A stretch of DNA of 64,000 nucleotides from assembly GCF_014201805.1 (NCBI RefSeq), contig NZ_JACHFK010000002.1:62001-126000 (forward strand). Direction: 5' to 3'. A program made the position numbers and the translations under genes. The stretch is from Deinococcus metalli. Lineage in GTDB: Bacteria > Deinococcota > Deinococci > Deinococcales > Deinococcaceae. The notes beneath the pieces are model-generated. The model had not been told where the DNA came from, did no database searches, and saw only the letters and a list, made by a program, of their open reading frames with translations. Below are positions 42,330-51,499 of this stretch, in pieces; the first letter of the stretch is position 1; each line of letters opens with the position of its first letter.

Positions 42330-43163
42330 TCAGGCCTTGGCTTGGGGGCGCAGGCCGTCCTGGTGCGCGATCTCGGACAGTTCCACGCTGAGTTCCTCCA
42401 GCGCCTCGCCGCCCGCCATCATCTCCAGCAGGGCCTCGCGGGTGGTCTGGTCACGCGTGAAGGTGCCGTAGCTGCGGCCCCGGTTCAGGATCGTGAAGGT
42501 GTCCCCGACTGCCCACGCGTGGTGGACGTTGTGCGTGATGAACACCACGCCCAGCCCGCGCGCGCGCGCCTGCAGCACGTACTTGAGCACCATGGCTGCC
42601 TGGTTCACGCCGAGCGCGCTGGTGGGCTCGTCGAGGATCAGCACCTTCGCCCCGAAGTACACGGCCCGCGCGATGGCCACGCACTGCCGCTCGCCGCCGG
42701 AGAGCGTGCCGACCGGCTGGTCCGGGTCGCGCACGTCGATGCCGATCTTGCGCATCTCCTCCTGCGCGACTCGGGTGGTGGTCGCCTCGTCCATGACCTT
42801 GAGGCCCAGGACGCGCCGGGTGGGTTCACGGCCCAGGAAGAAGTTGCGCTTGATGCTCATCAGCGGCAGCATTGCGAGGTCCTGGTACACCGTGGCGATG
42901 CCGAGTTCCAGCGCCGCGCGGGGCGTTGCCAGCACGGCCCGCTGGCCGCCCACGCGCACCTCGCCCTCGCTGGGCTGGTGCACGCCGGACAGCACCTTGA
43001 TCAGGGTGCTCTTGCCCGCGCCGTTGTCGCCCAGCAGGCAGTGCACCTCGCCGGGGTAGACGGTCATGTTGATGTCCTTCAGGGACGTGACCGGTCCGAA
43101 GTACTTGCTGGCGCCCGCCACCTCGATGGCCGGCGTGCCGCTGCGGTCGGGCGGGGCCGTCAC
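42330..43163 (-). CDS. inositol/sugar ABC transporter ATP-binding protein
   Basis: 277 residues, one ATPase domain (unlike the two-domain RbsA type): Walker [13 protein letters not shown]-loop [13 protein letters not shown], signature [15 protein letters not shown], Walker [12 protein letters not shown] and [13 protein letters not shown]. Single-domain ATPases of this type work as dimers with FrcBCA-like sugar transporters. GTG start overlaps the permease stop. Part of the inositol operon. Confidence 0.9.
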   Translation of the reverse strand: MTAPPDRSGTPAIEVAGASKYFGPVTSLKDINMTVYPGEVHCLLGDNGAGKSTLIKVLSGVHQPSEGEVRVGGQRAVLATPRAALELGIATVYQDLAMLPLMSIKRNFFLGREPTRRVLGLKVMDEATTTRVAQEEMRKIGIDVRDPDQPVGTLSGGERQCVAIARAVYFGAKVLILDEPTSALGVNQAAMVLKYVLQARARGLGVVFITHNVHHAWAVGDTFTILNRGRSYGTFTRDQTTREALLEMMAGGEALEELSVELSEIAHQDGLRPQAKA

Positions 43164-44203
43164 TTCTTCCTCCTCAGCAGCATGGCCCGGCTGCGCAGGG
43201 CGTTGTTCAGGATCACGGCGCCCAGGATCATCGCCCCCACCATCACCTGGAACCAGTCGGAGTCCACGCTGGTGTAGATGATGCCCTGCTGCACCATGCC
43301 CAGGATCAGCGCGCCGATGCTCGCGCCGATCACGCTGCCGTACCCGCCAGTCAGCAGGCACCCGCCGATCACGGCGGCGGCCACGGTGTTCAGTTCGAGC
43401 TGCGTGCCGCGCAGCACGTCCGCGCTGCCGTACTTGGTGACCTGAATGATCGCGACCAGTGTGGCGGCCATGGCCGTGAGCATGAACAGGATGGTCTTGA
43501 CGCGGCGCACCGGCACGCCCACGTTGCGCGCGGCGTTCGCGTCGCCGCCCACGGCGAACACCCAGTTGCCGAACCGGGTCGTGTTCAGCACGACGGCCAT
43601 GACGGCCGTGAGCAGCAGCCACCACCACACCGAGGCGGGCACGCCCAGCAGGTTGCCGCTGAACGCGTGTCCTAGCGGCGTGTTGACCTGATCGTCGATG
43701 CCCTGCACCAGGGTCAGCTTGGTGATCAGTTTGGTGAAGCCCAGCGACGCGCCGCGCAGCACGAACAGCATGGCGAGCGTCACGATGAAGCTCGGCAGGC
43801 CGGTCCGCAGCACCAGCCAGCCGTTCAGCCAGCCGATGGCCGCCGCGACGGCGAAGGTGATGGGAATGGCCACGATCAGGGGCAGGTGCCCGTGGTCCGG
43901 GTGGATCAGCAGCGCCAGCACGATTCCCGCCGCGCCGAGCATGGACCCGACCGACAGGTCGAACTCGCCGCCGATCATCAGCAGGCCCACGAACACGGCC
44001 ACGATGCCGACCTGCGCGGCCACCTCCAGGTAATTCACGGTGCCGCTCAGCGACAGGAAGCCGGAGCGTCCGGCGGCGAGGGTGAAGATCACGAAGACGA
44101 GCAGCAGCCCGGCCAGCGCCCCGAACTCCGGCCGGGAGAGCAGGCGCTGCCACGGGCTGCGGGGGGCCAGGCGCTCGTCGGGAGCGGCGGTGCGGGCGGT
44201 CAT
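43160..44203 (-). CDS. inositol/sugar ABC transporter permease (RbsC family)
   Basis: 347 residues with about ten hydrophobic helices ([73 protein letters not shown] and others). [14 protein letters not shown] and [18 protein letters not shown] (the ATPase-coupling loop) are typical of the BPD_transp_2/RbsC family. GGAG precedes the ATG. It follows the binding-protein gene, with a stable hairpin in between. Confidence 0.92.
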   Translation of the reverse strand: MTARTAAPDERLAPRSPWQRLLSRPEFGALAGLLLVFVIFTLAAGRSGFLSLSGTVNYLEVAAQVGIVAVFVGLLMIGGEFDLSVGSMLGAAGIVLALLIHPDHGHLPLIVAIPITFAVAAAIGWLNGWLVLRTGLPSFIVTLAMLFVLRGASLGFTKLITKLTLVQGIDDQVNTPLGHAFSGNLLGVPASVWWWLLLTAVMAVVLNTTRFGNWVFAVGGDANAARNVGVPVRRVKTILFMLTAMAATLVAIIQVTKYGSADVLRGTQLELNTVAAAVIGGCLLTGGYGSVIGASIGALILGMVQQGIIYTSVDSDWFQVMVGAMILGAVILNNALRSRAMLLRRKK

Positions 44204-44257
44204 GGCGTCTCCGTCGTCATGGGCGTGGGGTCATCGGTGTGGTCATGGATGCTCCTG

Positions 44258-44293
44258 CGGGCGGGGGAGGCCACGGCGGACCTTCCCCGCCCG
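44258..44293 (-). other. hairpin between binding-protein and permease genes
   Basis: CGGGCGGGG (44258-44266) and CCCCGCCCG (44285-44293) form a perfect 9-bp stem 7 nt past the binding-protein stop. Such hairpins often stabilise the upstream segment or cause partial termination, giving more binding protein than permease. Confidence 0.45.
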
Positions 44294-44299
44294 GCGGTC

Positions 44300-45223
44300 T
44301 CAGCGGATGCCCTTCTTGGCGAGGTCGACGACCTGCTTGGCATTCTGCGGCGTCACGAAGCCGGGGCCGGTGTAGATGATGTCGCTGGCGGTCATCAGGC
44401 CGTAGCGCTTGTAGTTGGTGAGCAGCACGACCGGCAGGTAGCCCTGCAGCCATTGCTGTTGGTCAATAGCGAAGGTCATCTTGTTCGCGCTCAGGGCGTT
44501 CAGCACGCCGGTGCTCAGGTCGAAGGTGCCGAACTTGACCTTGCTGAGCATGTTGCCGGCTTCCAGCGCCGACAGCACTGGCTCGGCCGCCGAGGGGCCC
44601 AGCGTGAGGATGCCGTTCGTCGTGGGGTTTTTCTGCATGTACGCGGTGACGGCGTTGCGGATGGCCGTGGGATCCCCGATCTTCACGGGCAGCACGTCGC
44701 CCTTGCTGCCCAGGCCGTCGAAGAAGCCCTTGCAGCGTGCGTCGAGCGAGGCGTTCCCGACTTCCTGGTTGATGCACACGGCCTTGGTGACGCCCAGCGC
44801 CTTCATGCGCTTGCCCGCCCCGACGCCGGCCGGGTACTCGTCCTGCCCGACGTGCGCGAGGATGCCGAGGCTGGCGGCCACGTCGCTGCCGGAGTTCATG
44901 GACACGACCGGAATACCGGCCTTCACGGCCCGCTGGATGGCGGCCGAGAGGGCGGTCTTGTCGGGAATGGTCACGATCAGGCCGTCGGGTTTGCTGGCCA
45001 CGGCCGCGTCGATCAGCTGGCTCATGCGCACCATGTCGAAGGTGTCCGGTGCGCGCCACTCGACCCGGACGCCCATCTCCTTGGCCGCTTCCTCGGCTCC
45101 GTTTTTCGCGACGCTCCAGAAGGGATCGGCGGCCTGCCCGTGCGACACGACCACGATACGGATGTTCTGGGCGGCGGAGGTGGACGCGAGGGCGAGCAGG
45201 CCGAGCAGTGCGAGTGTCTTCAT
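44300..45223 (-). CDS. inositol/sugar ABC transporter substrate-binding protein
   Basis: 307 residues: signal peptide (LALLGLLALASTSAAQ) and a type I periplasmic-binding fold (IRIVVVSHGQAADPFWSVAKNGAEEAAKEMG, GLIVTIPDKTALSAAIQRAVKAGIPVVSMNSG, FDLSTGVLNALSANKMTFAIDQQQWLQGYLPVV), like ribose/inositol binding proteins. It delivers the substrate to the permease downstream. GGGAG is 6 nt before the ATG. A CAAACGTTTG operator lies upstream at 45300. Substrate inferred from the operon. Confidence 0.9.
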   Translation of the reverse strand: MKTLALLGLLALASTSAAQNIRIVVVSHGQAADPFWSVAKNGAEEAAKEMGVRVEWRAPDTFDMVRMSQLIDAAVASKPDGLIVTIPDKTALSAAIQRAVKAGIPVVSMNSGSDVAASLGILAHVGQDEYPAGVGAGKRMKALGVTKAVCINQEVGNASLDARCKGFFDGLGSKGDVLPVKIGDPTAIRNAVTAYMQKNPTTNGILTLGPSAAEPVLSALEAGNMLSKVKFGTFDLSTGVLNALSANKMTFAIDQQQWLQGYLPVVLLTNYKRYGLMTASDIIYTGPGFVTPQNAKQVVDLAKKGIR

Positions 45224-45299
45224 GTGGATCTCCCGATGCGCTGAGTGAGGGCGGGGGGTGAACTGGCCGGAGCCAGGGACGACCGAGATGAGATGTTCA

Positions 45300-45309
45300 C
45301 AAACGTTTG
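45300..45309. promoter_or_regulatory. LacI-type operator CAAACGTTTG upstream of the inositol operon
   Basis: A perfect 10-bp palindrome with the central CG of LacI-family operators, between the repressor gene and the binding-protein gene. On the minus strand the 12-mer GCAAACGTTTGT is shared with the site before the repressor gene. Confidence 0.75.
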
Positions 45310-45343
45310 CAGATAATGAGTGGAGGACGGCAACAGGTCATCG

Positions 45344-46342
45344 TTATGGCGGCGCCACCGACCCGCGCGCGATGAACGGCGCGTCGAGCCGCACGTGGTG
45401 GGGCACGTCACCGTCGGCCAGGGCCGCGATCAGCACCTCGCACGCGCGGACGCCCAGCTCGTAGGTGGGCTGCGCGACCACGCTGATCGGCGGTTCGTGC
45501 AGCAGCATCAGGCGGGAATCGTCGAAGGACGTCAGCGAGATGTCGCGCGGCAGTTTCAGGCCCAGCGAGCGCATGGCGATGATGGCGCCCACGGCCATCT
45601 CGTGGTTGCTCACGAACAGCGCCGTGGGCCGCGCACCAGGGGAGACGTCCAGCAGCTCGAGGGCCGCCGCGCGACCACTGGGTTCCAGGTCGTTGCCGTA
45701 GCGGACCAGCGTCTCGTCGTAGGCCACGCCGCCCTCCGCGAGGGCGTCCCGGAAGCCCTGGTGACGTTCCTGCGCGGTACTAACGTGCAGTTGCCCGAAG
45801 ATGGCCCCGATCCGCTGGTGCCCCTGCGCGATCAGGTGACGCACCGCGTCGCGGGCGCCCGCGCGGTTGTTGACCTGCACGGTATGCGCGCCGTCCATGC
45901 CGCTCTGACGGTCGAGTTCCACGACCGTCAGGCCCCTCAGGAGCTGGGCGTGCAGGGCGGTGTGCGCGCTGGGAATCAGGATCAGGCCCTGCGGCATGTG
46001 GCTGCGCAGAATGGACAGCGCCTCGCGCTCGCGGGCCGCCGAGTCGTCGCTGGTGAACAGGATGACGTTCAGGTCGTTGCGCTCGGCGGTGTCCTGCACG
46101 CCCTTGACCAGCGTGGCGTGAAAGGGATTCAGGTCCGTGACGACCAGGCCGATGGTGCGTGAGGTCTGCTGCTTGAGACTGCGCGCCACCTCGTTCTGCC
46201 GGAAGCCGGTCGCCTCGACGGCGTTCATGATCCGCCGGCGCGTGCGTTCGGCCACCAGCTCAGGCCGCGACAGGGCGCGTGACACCGTGGAGGGCGAGAC
46301 TCCGGCAAGGGCAGCGATCTCAGCGAGACGGTTCACGGTCAA
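45344..46342 (-). CDS. LacI-family repressor of the inositol operon
   Basis: 332 residues: N-terminal helix-turn-helix and hinge (LAEIAALAGVSPSTVSRALSRPELV ... NEVARSLKQQTSRTIGLVV) and a periplasmic-binding-like ligand domain (MPQGLILIPS, GHQRIGAIFGQLHVSTAQERHQGF, ISLTSFDDSRLMLLHEPPIS). The TTG start at 46342 is preferred, with GGAG 7 nt upstream; a GTG 6 nt further in is possible. It lies directly upstream of the transporter and iol genes and has operators both before itself and before them, so it is autoregulated. Confidence 0.9.
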   Translation of the reverse strand: MTVNRLAEIAALAGVSPSTVSRALSRPELVAERTRRRIMNAVEATGFRQNEVARSLKQQTSRTIGLVVTDLNPFHATLVKGVQDTAERNDLNVILFTSDDSAAREREALSILRSHMPQGLILIPSAHTALHAQLLRGLTVVELDRQSGMDGAHTVQVNNRAGARDAVRHLIAQGHQRIGAIFGQLHVSTAQERHQGFRDALAEGGVAYDETLVRYGNDLEPSGRAAALELLDVSPGARPTALFVSNHEMAVGAIIAMRSLGLKLPRDISLTSFDDSRLMLLHEPPISVVAQPTYELGVRACEVLIAALADGDVPHHVRLDAPFIARGSVAPP

Positions 46343-46366
46343 GCGCGCACTCCAAAAAACATGAGA

Positions 46367-46397
46367 AGCCTACAAACGTTTGCGCTGACTCATGCAA
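46367..46397 (-). promoter_or_regulatory. promoter of the LacI gene with internal operator
   Basis: On the minus strand TTGCAT (46392-46397), then CAAACGTTTG (46373-46382), then TAGGCT (46367-46372): the operator sits between the -35 and -10 boxes (19-bp spacer), so bound repressor would block RNA polymerase. Confidence 0.6.
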
Positions 46398-46644
46398 AAA
46401 GAGTGGCGCACGCGACACGGCGCGGGGAAGCAGTCGATGTTGAACTTCCCACAGCCTACGCAGCCGCGGCAGGACCTGTCAATGTGTGACCGTGGGTCAG
46501 CAGCCCGCGGGCCTGGTGTCCGGGCCGGTGGTGACCAGTGGTCCACGCTGCCGCGCGCTTCCCGGGACCTGACAGCGGACCCGCCGCCGTCAATGCCGTG
46601 CCAGCGCGCTCCGAGCAGACAAGCTCACAGGACGGCCAGGAAGG

Positions 46645-46667
46645 CCCCTCGGACGCGTGCCGAGGGG
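46645..46667 (-). terminator. hairpin after the tyrosine recombinase gene
   Basis: CCCCTCGG and CCGAGGGG with a 7-nt loop, 21 nt past the recombinase stop (minus strand). The remaining 46400-46640 shows no gene I can support. Confidence 0.5.
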
Positions 46668-46688
46668 TACAGGACCCGGGAATTCACG

Positions 46689-47684
46689 TCACCAGCCGGC
46701 CAGCTCGTCCTTCAGGTCGTCCACCGCGAGCAGGGCGTAGCCCCGGCGGGTCGTGTCCACCGACGCGTGGCCCAGGTGGGCGGCGACCCGGCCGAAATCC
46801 CGCACCTGCTGGAGCAGCCGCGTGCCCGAATACTTGCGCCCCGGGTGGAACCCCCGGAACTCCACGCCCGCGCGCCGGAACGCCCGGCCGAGGTGGTAGC
46901 GCGCCGCCTGCTGCGTGGCGTAGCGGAACACGAACTCCGGCGCGCGGCCCTCGGGGCGGTAGCGGCCGTGCTCCGGCCCACCCGGCGCGTGCAGCGCGCG
47001 GAAATGCCGGGCGGCCCGGGCCAGCCGGGCGCTCATCGCCACCCGCCGGGCCTTGCCGCCCTTGCCGTGGCGCACATGCAGGCGCCGCGCTCCCTCTTCG
47101 ATGTCCGCCCACGTCAGCGCCAGCGCTTCACTGATCCTCAGGCCCGCGTGGGCGACCAGCAGCAGCAAGAAGCCCTCGTGGAGGTCGGCGCCCTCCAGCA
47201 CCTCCACGAGTTCGTCCTCGGTGTACGGCGGGCGTTTCTCCAGGCCGCTGGTCGGATCGCGCGGCACCCGCACGTCCCCCCAGGGATCGGCCTCGGTGGC
47301 GCCCGCCCAGCGCAGCGCCCGGTACAGGCAGCCCGCCGCCGCGACCTTGAGCTGCACGCCCGCCGGTGCGCGCCCCGCGCTCAGCATCGCCTGCACGTAG
47401 CGCTGCGCGTCATGCCGGCCCGGACGCAGCACGTTCACGGCGTGGTCTGTGGCGTACGCGACGAACTGCCGCACGCCCAGCGCGTAGGCCTCGACGGTGC
47501 GCGGACTGGTCAGCACGCCGCGCTGGCCCTGTTGGGACAGGTACGCCAGCGTCAGCGACACCAGCACGTCCACGTCCTTGTCGCCGGCCGCCCGGACCGC
47601 CCGGCGCTTCAGGTCCTCGTCTGTCAGGGCGAGCCATTCGTCCGCGCGGGCGAGCGCCGTGCCGCGGAAGCGGTCGAGGGTCAT
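46689..47684 (-). CDS. Xer-like tyrosine recombinase
   Basis: 331 residues: N-terminal SAM-like core-binding domain (about 20-145) and a C-terminal catalytic domain with the full set of residues: Arg183 (HAGLRISEALALTW), Lys208 (RHGKGGKARRV), His280 and Arg283 (FHPGRKYSG), His306 (LGHASVDTT) and Tyr316 (RGYALLAV). The HPGRKYSG block is unusual, since XerC/D read HxLRHS/T. No other integrase-associated or phage genes are near. An 11-6-11 dif-like site lies 18 bp upstream of the ATG. TACGCT 7 nt before the ATG suggests a leaderless mRNA. Confidence 0.9.
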   Translation of the reverse strand: MTLDRFRGTALARADEWLALTDEDLKRRAVRAAGDKDVDVLVSLTLAYLSQQGQRGVLTSPRTVEAYALGVRQFVAYATDHAVNVLRPGRHDAQRYVQAMLSAGRAPAGVQLKVAAAGCLYRALRWAGATEADPWGDVRVPRDPTSGLEKRPPYTEDELVEVLEGADLHEGFLLLLVAHAGLRISEALALTWADIEEGARRLHVRHGKGGKARRVAMSARLARAARHFRALHAPGGPEHGRYRPEGRAPEFVFRYATQQAARYHLGRAFRRAGVEFRGFHPGRKYSGTRLLQQVRDFGRVAAHLGHASVDTTRRGYALLAVDDLKDELAGW

Positions 47685-47691
47685 GCCGGGC

Positions 47692-47697
47692 AGCGTA
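47692..47697 (-). promoter_or_regulatory. -10 box (TACGCT) of the recombinase gene
   Basis: TACGCT on the minus strand, 7 nt before the ATG. The dif-like site begins 6 bp upstream of this box, so recombinase bound there could repress its own gene. Confidence 0.45.
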
Positions 47698-47702
47698 GCA
47701 TC

Positions 47703-47730
47703 TTTTCACCTAACAGATCTTAGGTGAAAA
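47703..47730. other. dif-like recombination site (11-6-11)
   Basis: Two 11-bp arms that are perfect inverted repeats, TTTTCACCTAA (47703-47713) and TTAGGTGAAAA (47720-47730), around the 6-bp spacer CAGATC. This is the layout of bacterial dif sites, including the inner TAA/TTA ends; the right arm matches the E. coli XerD arm (TTATGTTAAAT) at 8 of 11 positions. It lies directly upstream of the Xer-like recombinase gene, as difSL lies beside xerS in streptococci. It could instead be an operator for that gene. Confidence 0.6.
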
Positions 47731-47781
47731 AGTCTGGGGATCTGGCCGAGACGGTCGGACACCATGCGCCGTCCGCCATCT

Positions 47782-48504
47782 TCAGCTCCCCAGGTAGCTC
47801 GCGGTCAGGTCCGGATGCTGCGCGAGGTCGGCGGCCGGGCCGCTCAGCTTGACCTGTCCGGTCTCGAGGACGTACGCTCCGTCGCTGATCGCCAGGCTCG
47901 CGCGGGCGTTCTGTTCAACCAGCAGCACCGTGACGCCCTCGTCGCGCAGGCCGCGCACGATCTGGAGGATGTCGCGCACGATCAGCGGGGCGAGGCCCAG
48001 GGACGGCTCGTCCAGCAGCAGCAGGCGCGGCCGGGCCATCAGCGCCCGCCCGATGGCGAGCATCTGCTGCTCGCCGCCGGAGAGCGTGCCGGCCAGCTGC
48101 GAGCGCCGTTCCAGCAGGCGGGGAAAGCGGTGGTACACGCCGTCCAGATCGCTGCGCCACGGCTGCCGGCGGCGGCTGTACGCGCCCAGCACGAGGTTGT
48201 CGTGCACGCTCATGCTGGCAAACAGGTCACGGCGTTCCGGCACCAGGCTCATGCCGCGCGCCACCCGGCCCTCCAGCGGCACCGTCCGCAGGTCCTCACC
48301 GGCATACGTGATGGTCCCCTGCGACGGCAGCAGGCCCATCACGGCGTTCATCAGCGTGGTCTTGCCGGCCCCGTTCGCGCCGATCACGCTCACGATGTGG
48401 CCGCGCGGCACGCTCACGCTGACGCCGCCGAGCGCCTCCACCCGCCCGTAGCGCGTGTGCAGGTCGCGGACGTCGAGGAGCGCCGGCTGGTCGGAGCCGG
48501 TCAC
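47782..48504 (-). CDS. livF: branched-chain amino acid ABC transporter ATPase, LivF type
   Basis: 240 residues: Walker [36 protein letters not shown] typical of LivF, signature [15 protein letters not shown], Walker [14 protein letters not shown] and [16 protein letters not shown] start overlaps the stop of the livM-livG fusion. It probably forms a heterodimer with the LivG domain. Confidence 0.92.
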   Translation of the reverse strand: MTGSDQPALLDVRDLHTRYGRVEALGGVSVSVPRGHIVSVIGANGAGKTTLMNAVMGLLPSQGTITYAGEDLRTVPLEGRVARGMSLVPERRDLFASMSVHDNLVLGAYSRRRQPWRSDLDGVYHRFPRLLERRSQLAGTLSGGEQQMLAIGRALMARPRLLLLDEPSLGLAPLIVRDILQIVRGLRDEGVTVLLVEQNARASLAISDGAYVLETGQVKLSGPAADLAQHPDLTASYLGS

Positions 48505-50309
48505 GCGGCCCCCGGGGCGTCCACGTCCACGCCCAGGTAGGCCTCGCGCACCGCCGGATTGCCGCGCACGTGGGCGGGCGTTCCCTCCGCGAGCGTGCGG
48601 CCGGAGTTCATCACGACCAGCCGGTCGACGAGGTTCATCACGAGGTCCATGTCGTGCTCGACGATCAGGATGGTGAGACCTTCGCCCCGCAGCCGGCGCA
48701 GCAGCGCGGCCAGGTCCTGCTTCTCGCCGTAGCGCAGCCCGGCGGCCGGCTCGTCCAGCAGCAGCAGCGTCGGGGCGGCGACCAGCGCCCGCGCGACCTC
48801 CAGCACCCGTTGCTGGCCCAGCGGGAGGTTTCCCGCCAGTGCGAAGGCCTGTGCGCCCAGCCCGACGCGCTCGAGCTGCGTCATCGCCTCTTGCTGCAGC
48901 GCGGCCTCCTCGGCTCGTTCCAGGTGCAGCATGCTGCGCGGCACGCCGGCCCGCACGCGGGCGTAGCCGCCCATCATGGCGTTCTCCAGCAGCGTGAGGT
49001 CCGGCAGCACCCTCACGTGCTGGAAGGTGCGTGCCATGCCCAGGCGGTGGATGGTGCCGGCGTCGGCGCCCGTGACGTCCTGCCCGGCGAACGTGATGCG
49101 CCCGGCCGACGCCGCACTGACGCCGGTGATGAGGTTGAACATGGTGCTCTTGCCCGCGCCGTTCGGGCCGATCAGCCCCAGGATCTCTCCGGCGTGCAGG
49201 TCGAAGGACACGTCGTCGACCGCGCGCAGGCCGCCGAACTGTTTGCTGGCGCCCTCCACGGTGAGCAGCGGCGTGCCCGGCGCCGGCGGAGTCGGCGTGC
49301 CCAGGGCTGGTCCTGCCGGGAGTAGGCGCGGCGGTTCCGGCGGCAGCAGCCGCTCGATCAGGGGCCACAGGCCCCGCCGCGCGAACTGCAGGATCACGAT
49401 CACCAAGATGCCGAAAACGATCACCTCGAAGTTGCCATGCACCCGCAGCAGGGCGGGCAGGACGTCCTGCAACACCTCGCGCAGCTCCGTGATCAGCGCC
49501 GCGCCGAACACCGCACCCAGCACCGACTGCACGCCGCCGACCACCGCCATGAACAGCACCTCGATGCCGGCGGCCAGGCTGAAGGGCGTGGGATTCACGA
49601 AGCGCTGGGCGTGCGCGTACAGCCACCCAGCCACCGACGCGAACAGCGCCGAGAGGACGAACACCTCGATCTTCAGCCGGACGTTGTTCACGCCGAAGGC
49701 CTCGCCCACGACCGGCCCGCCGCGCAGCGCCCGCATGGCCCGTCCGACCCGGCTGCGCAGCAGGTTCGTCGAGAGCGCCATGACCAGCAGCAGGGCCGCC
49801 AGCGCGAGGTACGCGAAGGTCCGCGGCGACGTTAGCCGCGCGCCCAGCACCGGCACCGGCGGGATGTCCGTGATGCCGGTGAAACCGCCCAGGGCAGGCG
49901 TGTTGCCGAACACGTAGTACAGGCTGATGCCCCACGCGATGGTCGCCAGCGGCAGGTAGTGGCCCTGCATCCGCAGCGTGACCAGCCCCAGCACCCACGC
50001 GATCAGCGCCGTGATCGCCAGCCCGACTGGCAGCGACAGCCACGGGCTGACGTGGTGCTGCGCCGTGAGGAGCGCTGTGGTGTATGCCCCAACGCCCATG
50101 AAGGCCGCCTGCCCGAAGCTGGTCAGCCCCACCACCCCCGTCAGCAGCACCAGCCCGACCGCCACGATGGCGAAGATCATCACGTTGACGAGCAGCGTGA
50201 CCTGAAAGAGCGGCAGCGTGACCGGGAGCAGCAGCGCCACGGCCAGCAGCGCGGCGCCCAGCAGCGAGCGCATGGGCGGGCGTCCGGCAGGGGCGACGCG
50301 GGCGCTCAT
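48501..50309 (-). CDS. fused LivM permease - LivG ATPase
   Basis: 602 residues. About 1-320: LivM-type permease with about nine helices ([70 protein letters not shown] coupling loop). After a Pro-rich linker (about 325-350) comes a LivG-type ATPase: [78 protein letters not shown]. LivM and LivG are normally separate. ATG overlaps the livH stop. No break in frame is visible at the junction. Confidence 0.9.
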   Translation of the reverse strand: MSARVAPAGRPPMRSLLGAALLAVALLLPVTLPLFQVTLLVNVMIFAIVAVGLVLLTGVVGLTSFGQAAFMGVGAYTTALLTAQHHVSPWLSLPVGLAITALIAWVLGLVTLRMQGHYLPLATIAWGISLYYVFGNTPALGGFTGITDIPPVPVLGARLTSPRTFAYLALAALLLVMALSTNLLRSRVGRAMRALRGGPVVGEAFGVNNVRLKIEVFVLSALFASVAGWLYAHAQRFVNPTPFSLAAGIEVLFMAVVGGVQSVLGAVFGAALITELREVLQDVLPALLRVHGNFEVIVFGILVIVILQFARRGLWPLIERLLPPEPPRLLPAGPALGTPTPPAPGTPLLTVEGASKQFGGLRAVDDVSFDLHAGEILGLIGPNGAGKSTMFNLITGVSAASAGRITFAGQDVTGADAGTIHRLGMARTFQHVRVLPDLTLLENAMMGGYARVRAGVPRSMLHLERAEEAALQQEAMTQLERVGLGAQAFALAGNLPLGQQRVLEVARALVAAPTLLLLDEPAAGLRYGEKQDLAALLRRLRGEGLTILIVEHDMDLVMNLVDRLVVMNSGRTLAEGTPAHVRGNPAVREAYLGVDVDAPGAA

Positions 50310-51355
50310 TCCTCGTCCTCAGGGACGTGGCGGGTGACCAGCGAGCGCCACAGCAGCACCGGCAGGATCAGCGTGAACACGATCACTTCCTTCCATGCCG
50401 ACAGGCTGAAGGACGCGAAACTCTCGATCAGGCCGACCAGCACCGCGCCGGCTGCCGCCAGAGGAAAGCTCACCAGCCCACCGATGATGGCGCCCACGAA
50501 GCCCTTGAGACCGATCAGGAAGCCGCTGTCGTAGGTCATGGCGACGGACGGCCCGATCAGCATGCCGCTCAGCGCGCCGATCAGGGCTGCGAGGAAGAAG
50601 GTGAGGGTGCCGGCCGACGACGGGCTGATGCCCACCAGCCGTGCCCCGACGCGGTTGACGGCCGTGGCCCGCAGCGCCTTGCCGACCATGGTGCGTCCAA
50701 AGAACACGTACAGCCCCAGCATCAGCAGCGCCGAGACCGCGATCACCAGCAGGCTCTGCTGGCTGAGGATCACCTGCCCGAGCCGCAGCTGGCCCTCCAC
50801 GAACGGCGGCGTGCGCGATCCCTCCGGCCCGAAGTACACCAGCGCCAGCCCGGAGAGCACCAGGTGCAGCGCGACCGACGCGATCAGCAACACGAGCACC
50901 GTGGCGTTCTGGAGGGGCTGGTACACCACCCGGTACAGCAGTGGGCCCAGCGGCGCGACCAGCAGCAGCGTCAGCGCGCAGTCCGCCCACAGCCCCAGGC
51001 GCAGCGGCGCCAGCGCGTGCAGCACGAGCCAAAGGCCCAGGCCCATGCCTACCGCCGCAGCGAGGGTGAGCAGACCGGCACGCGCGCGACCCGCTCTGAG
51101 CTGCCCGGCCACCTGCGCCACCGTGGCGAGGCCGAGCAGGGTCAGCAGCAGGGTCAGCGTGCCTGGCACCTGTCCGGTCTGGAGGGCGGCCAGGGTCAGC
51201 GTGCCAAACACCACGTACTCGCCGAGCGGGATGTAGATGATACGGGTCACCGCGAACACCAGCACGGTCGCCAGCGCGAGCAGCGCGTACACCGCGCCGT
51301 TGGTCAGGCCGTCGGCGGCCAGGATGGGAAAGATCGACGGATCGAACATCTGCAC
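50306..51355 (-). CDS. livH: branched-chain amino acid ABC permease, LivH type
   Basis: 349 residues with about eight hydrophobic helices: [37 protein letters not shown], a [24 protein letters not shown] coupling loop and [21 protein letters not shown] are LivH landmarks. GTG 51355 has AGGAG 6 nt upstream, better than the ATG two codons later. First gene of livH-livMG-livF. No periplasmic binding protein gene accompanies it in the window, so the substrate (amino acid, amide or urea) is open. Confidence 0.88.
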   Translation of the reverse strand: MQMFDPSIFPILAADGLTNGAVYALLALATVLVFAVTRIIYIPLGEYVVFGTLTLAALQTGQVPGTLTLLLTLLGLATVAQVAGQLRAGRARAGLLTLAAAVGMGLGLWLVLHALAPLRLGLWADCALTLLLVAPLGPLLYRVVYQPLQNATVLVLLIASVALHLVLSGLALVYFGPEGSRTPPFVEGQLRLGQVILSQQSLLVIAVSALLMLGLYVFFGRTMVGKALRATAVNRVGARLVGISPSSAGTLTFFLAALIGALSGMLIGPSVAMTYDSGFLIGLKGFVGAIIGGLVSFPLAAAGAVLVGLIESFASFSLSAWKEVIVFTLILPVLLWRSLVTRHVPEDEE

Positions 51356-51499
51356 GGGAAGCTCCTGAAGGGCTGGAAAGCGACCACTCCAGCACCCCGG
51401 CGCGGGCCGGGTCGGTGATGAAACGGATGGGGACGGACGTTGTCTCCCCAGCCTACCGTCAACACAGGGTCGGCCGGCGCGAGGCTGCTCTCTCCAAGG

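Noticed and set aside
46689..47684. Integrative element or prophage around the tyrosine recombinase
   Set aside because: No excisionase, phage, transfer or repeat-bounded cargo is visible; neighbouring genes are ordinary metabolic operons, so a housekeeping Xer-type role fits better.
47782..50043. A 753-residue fused liv protein containing LivF
   Set aside because: The first two thirds are the wrong frame of the LivM-LivG gene; livF starts at GTG 48504 with a GTGA overlap.
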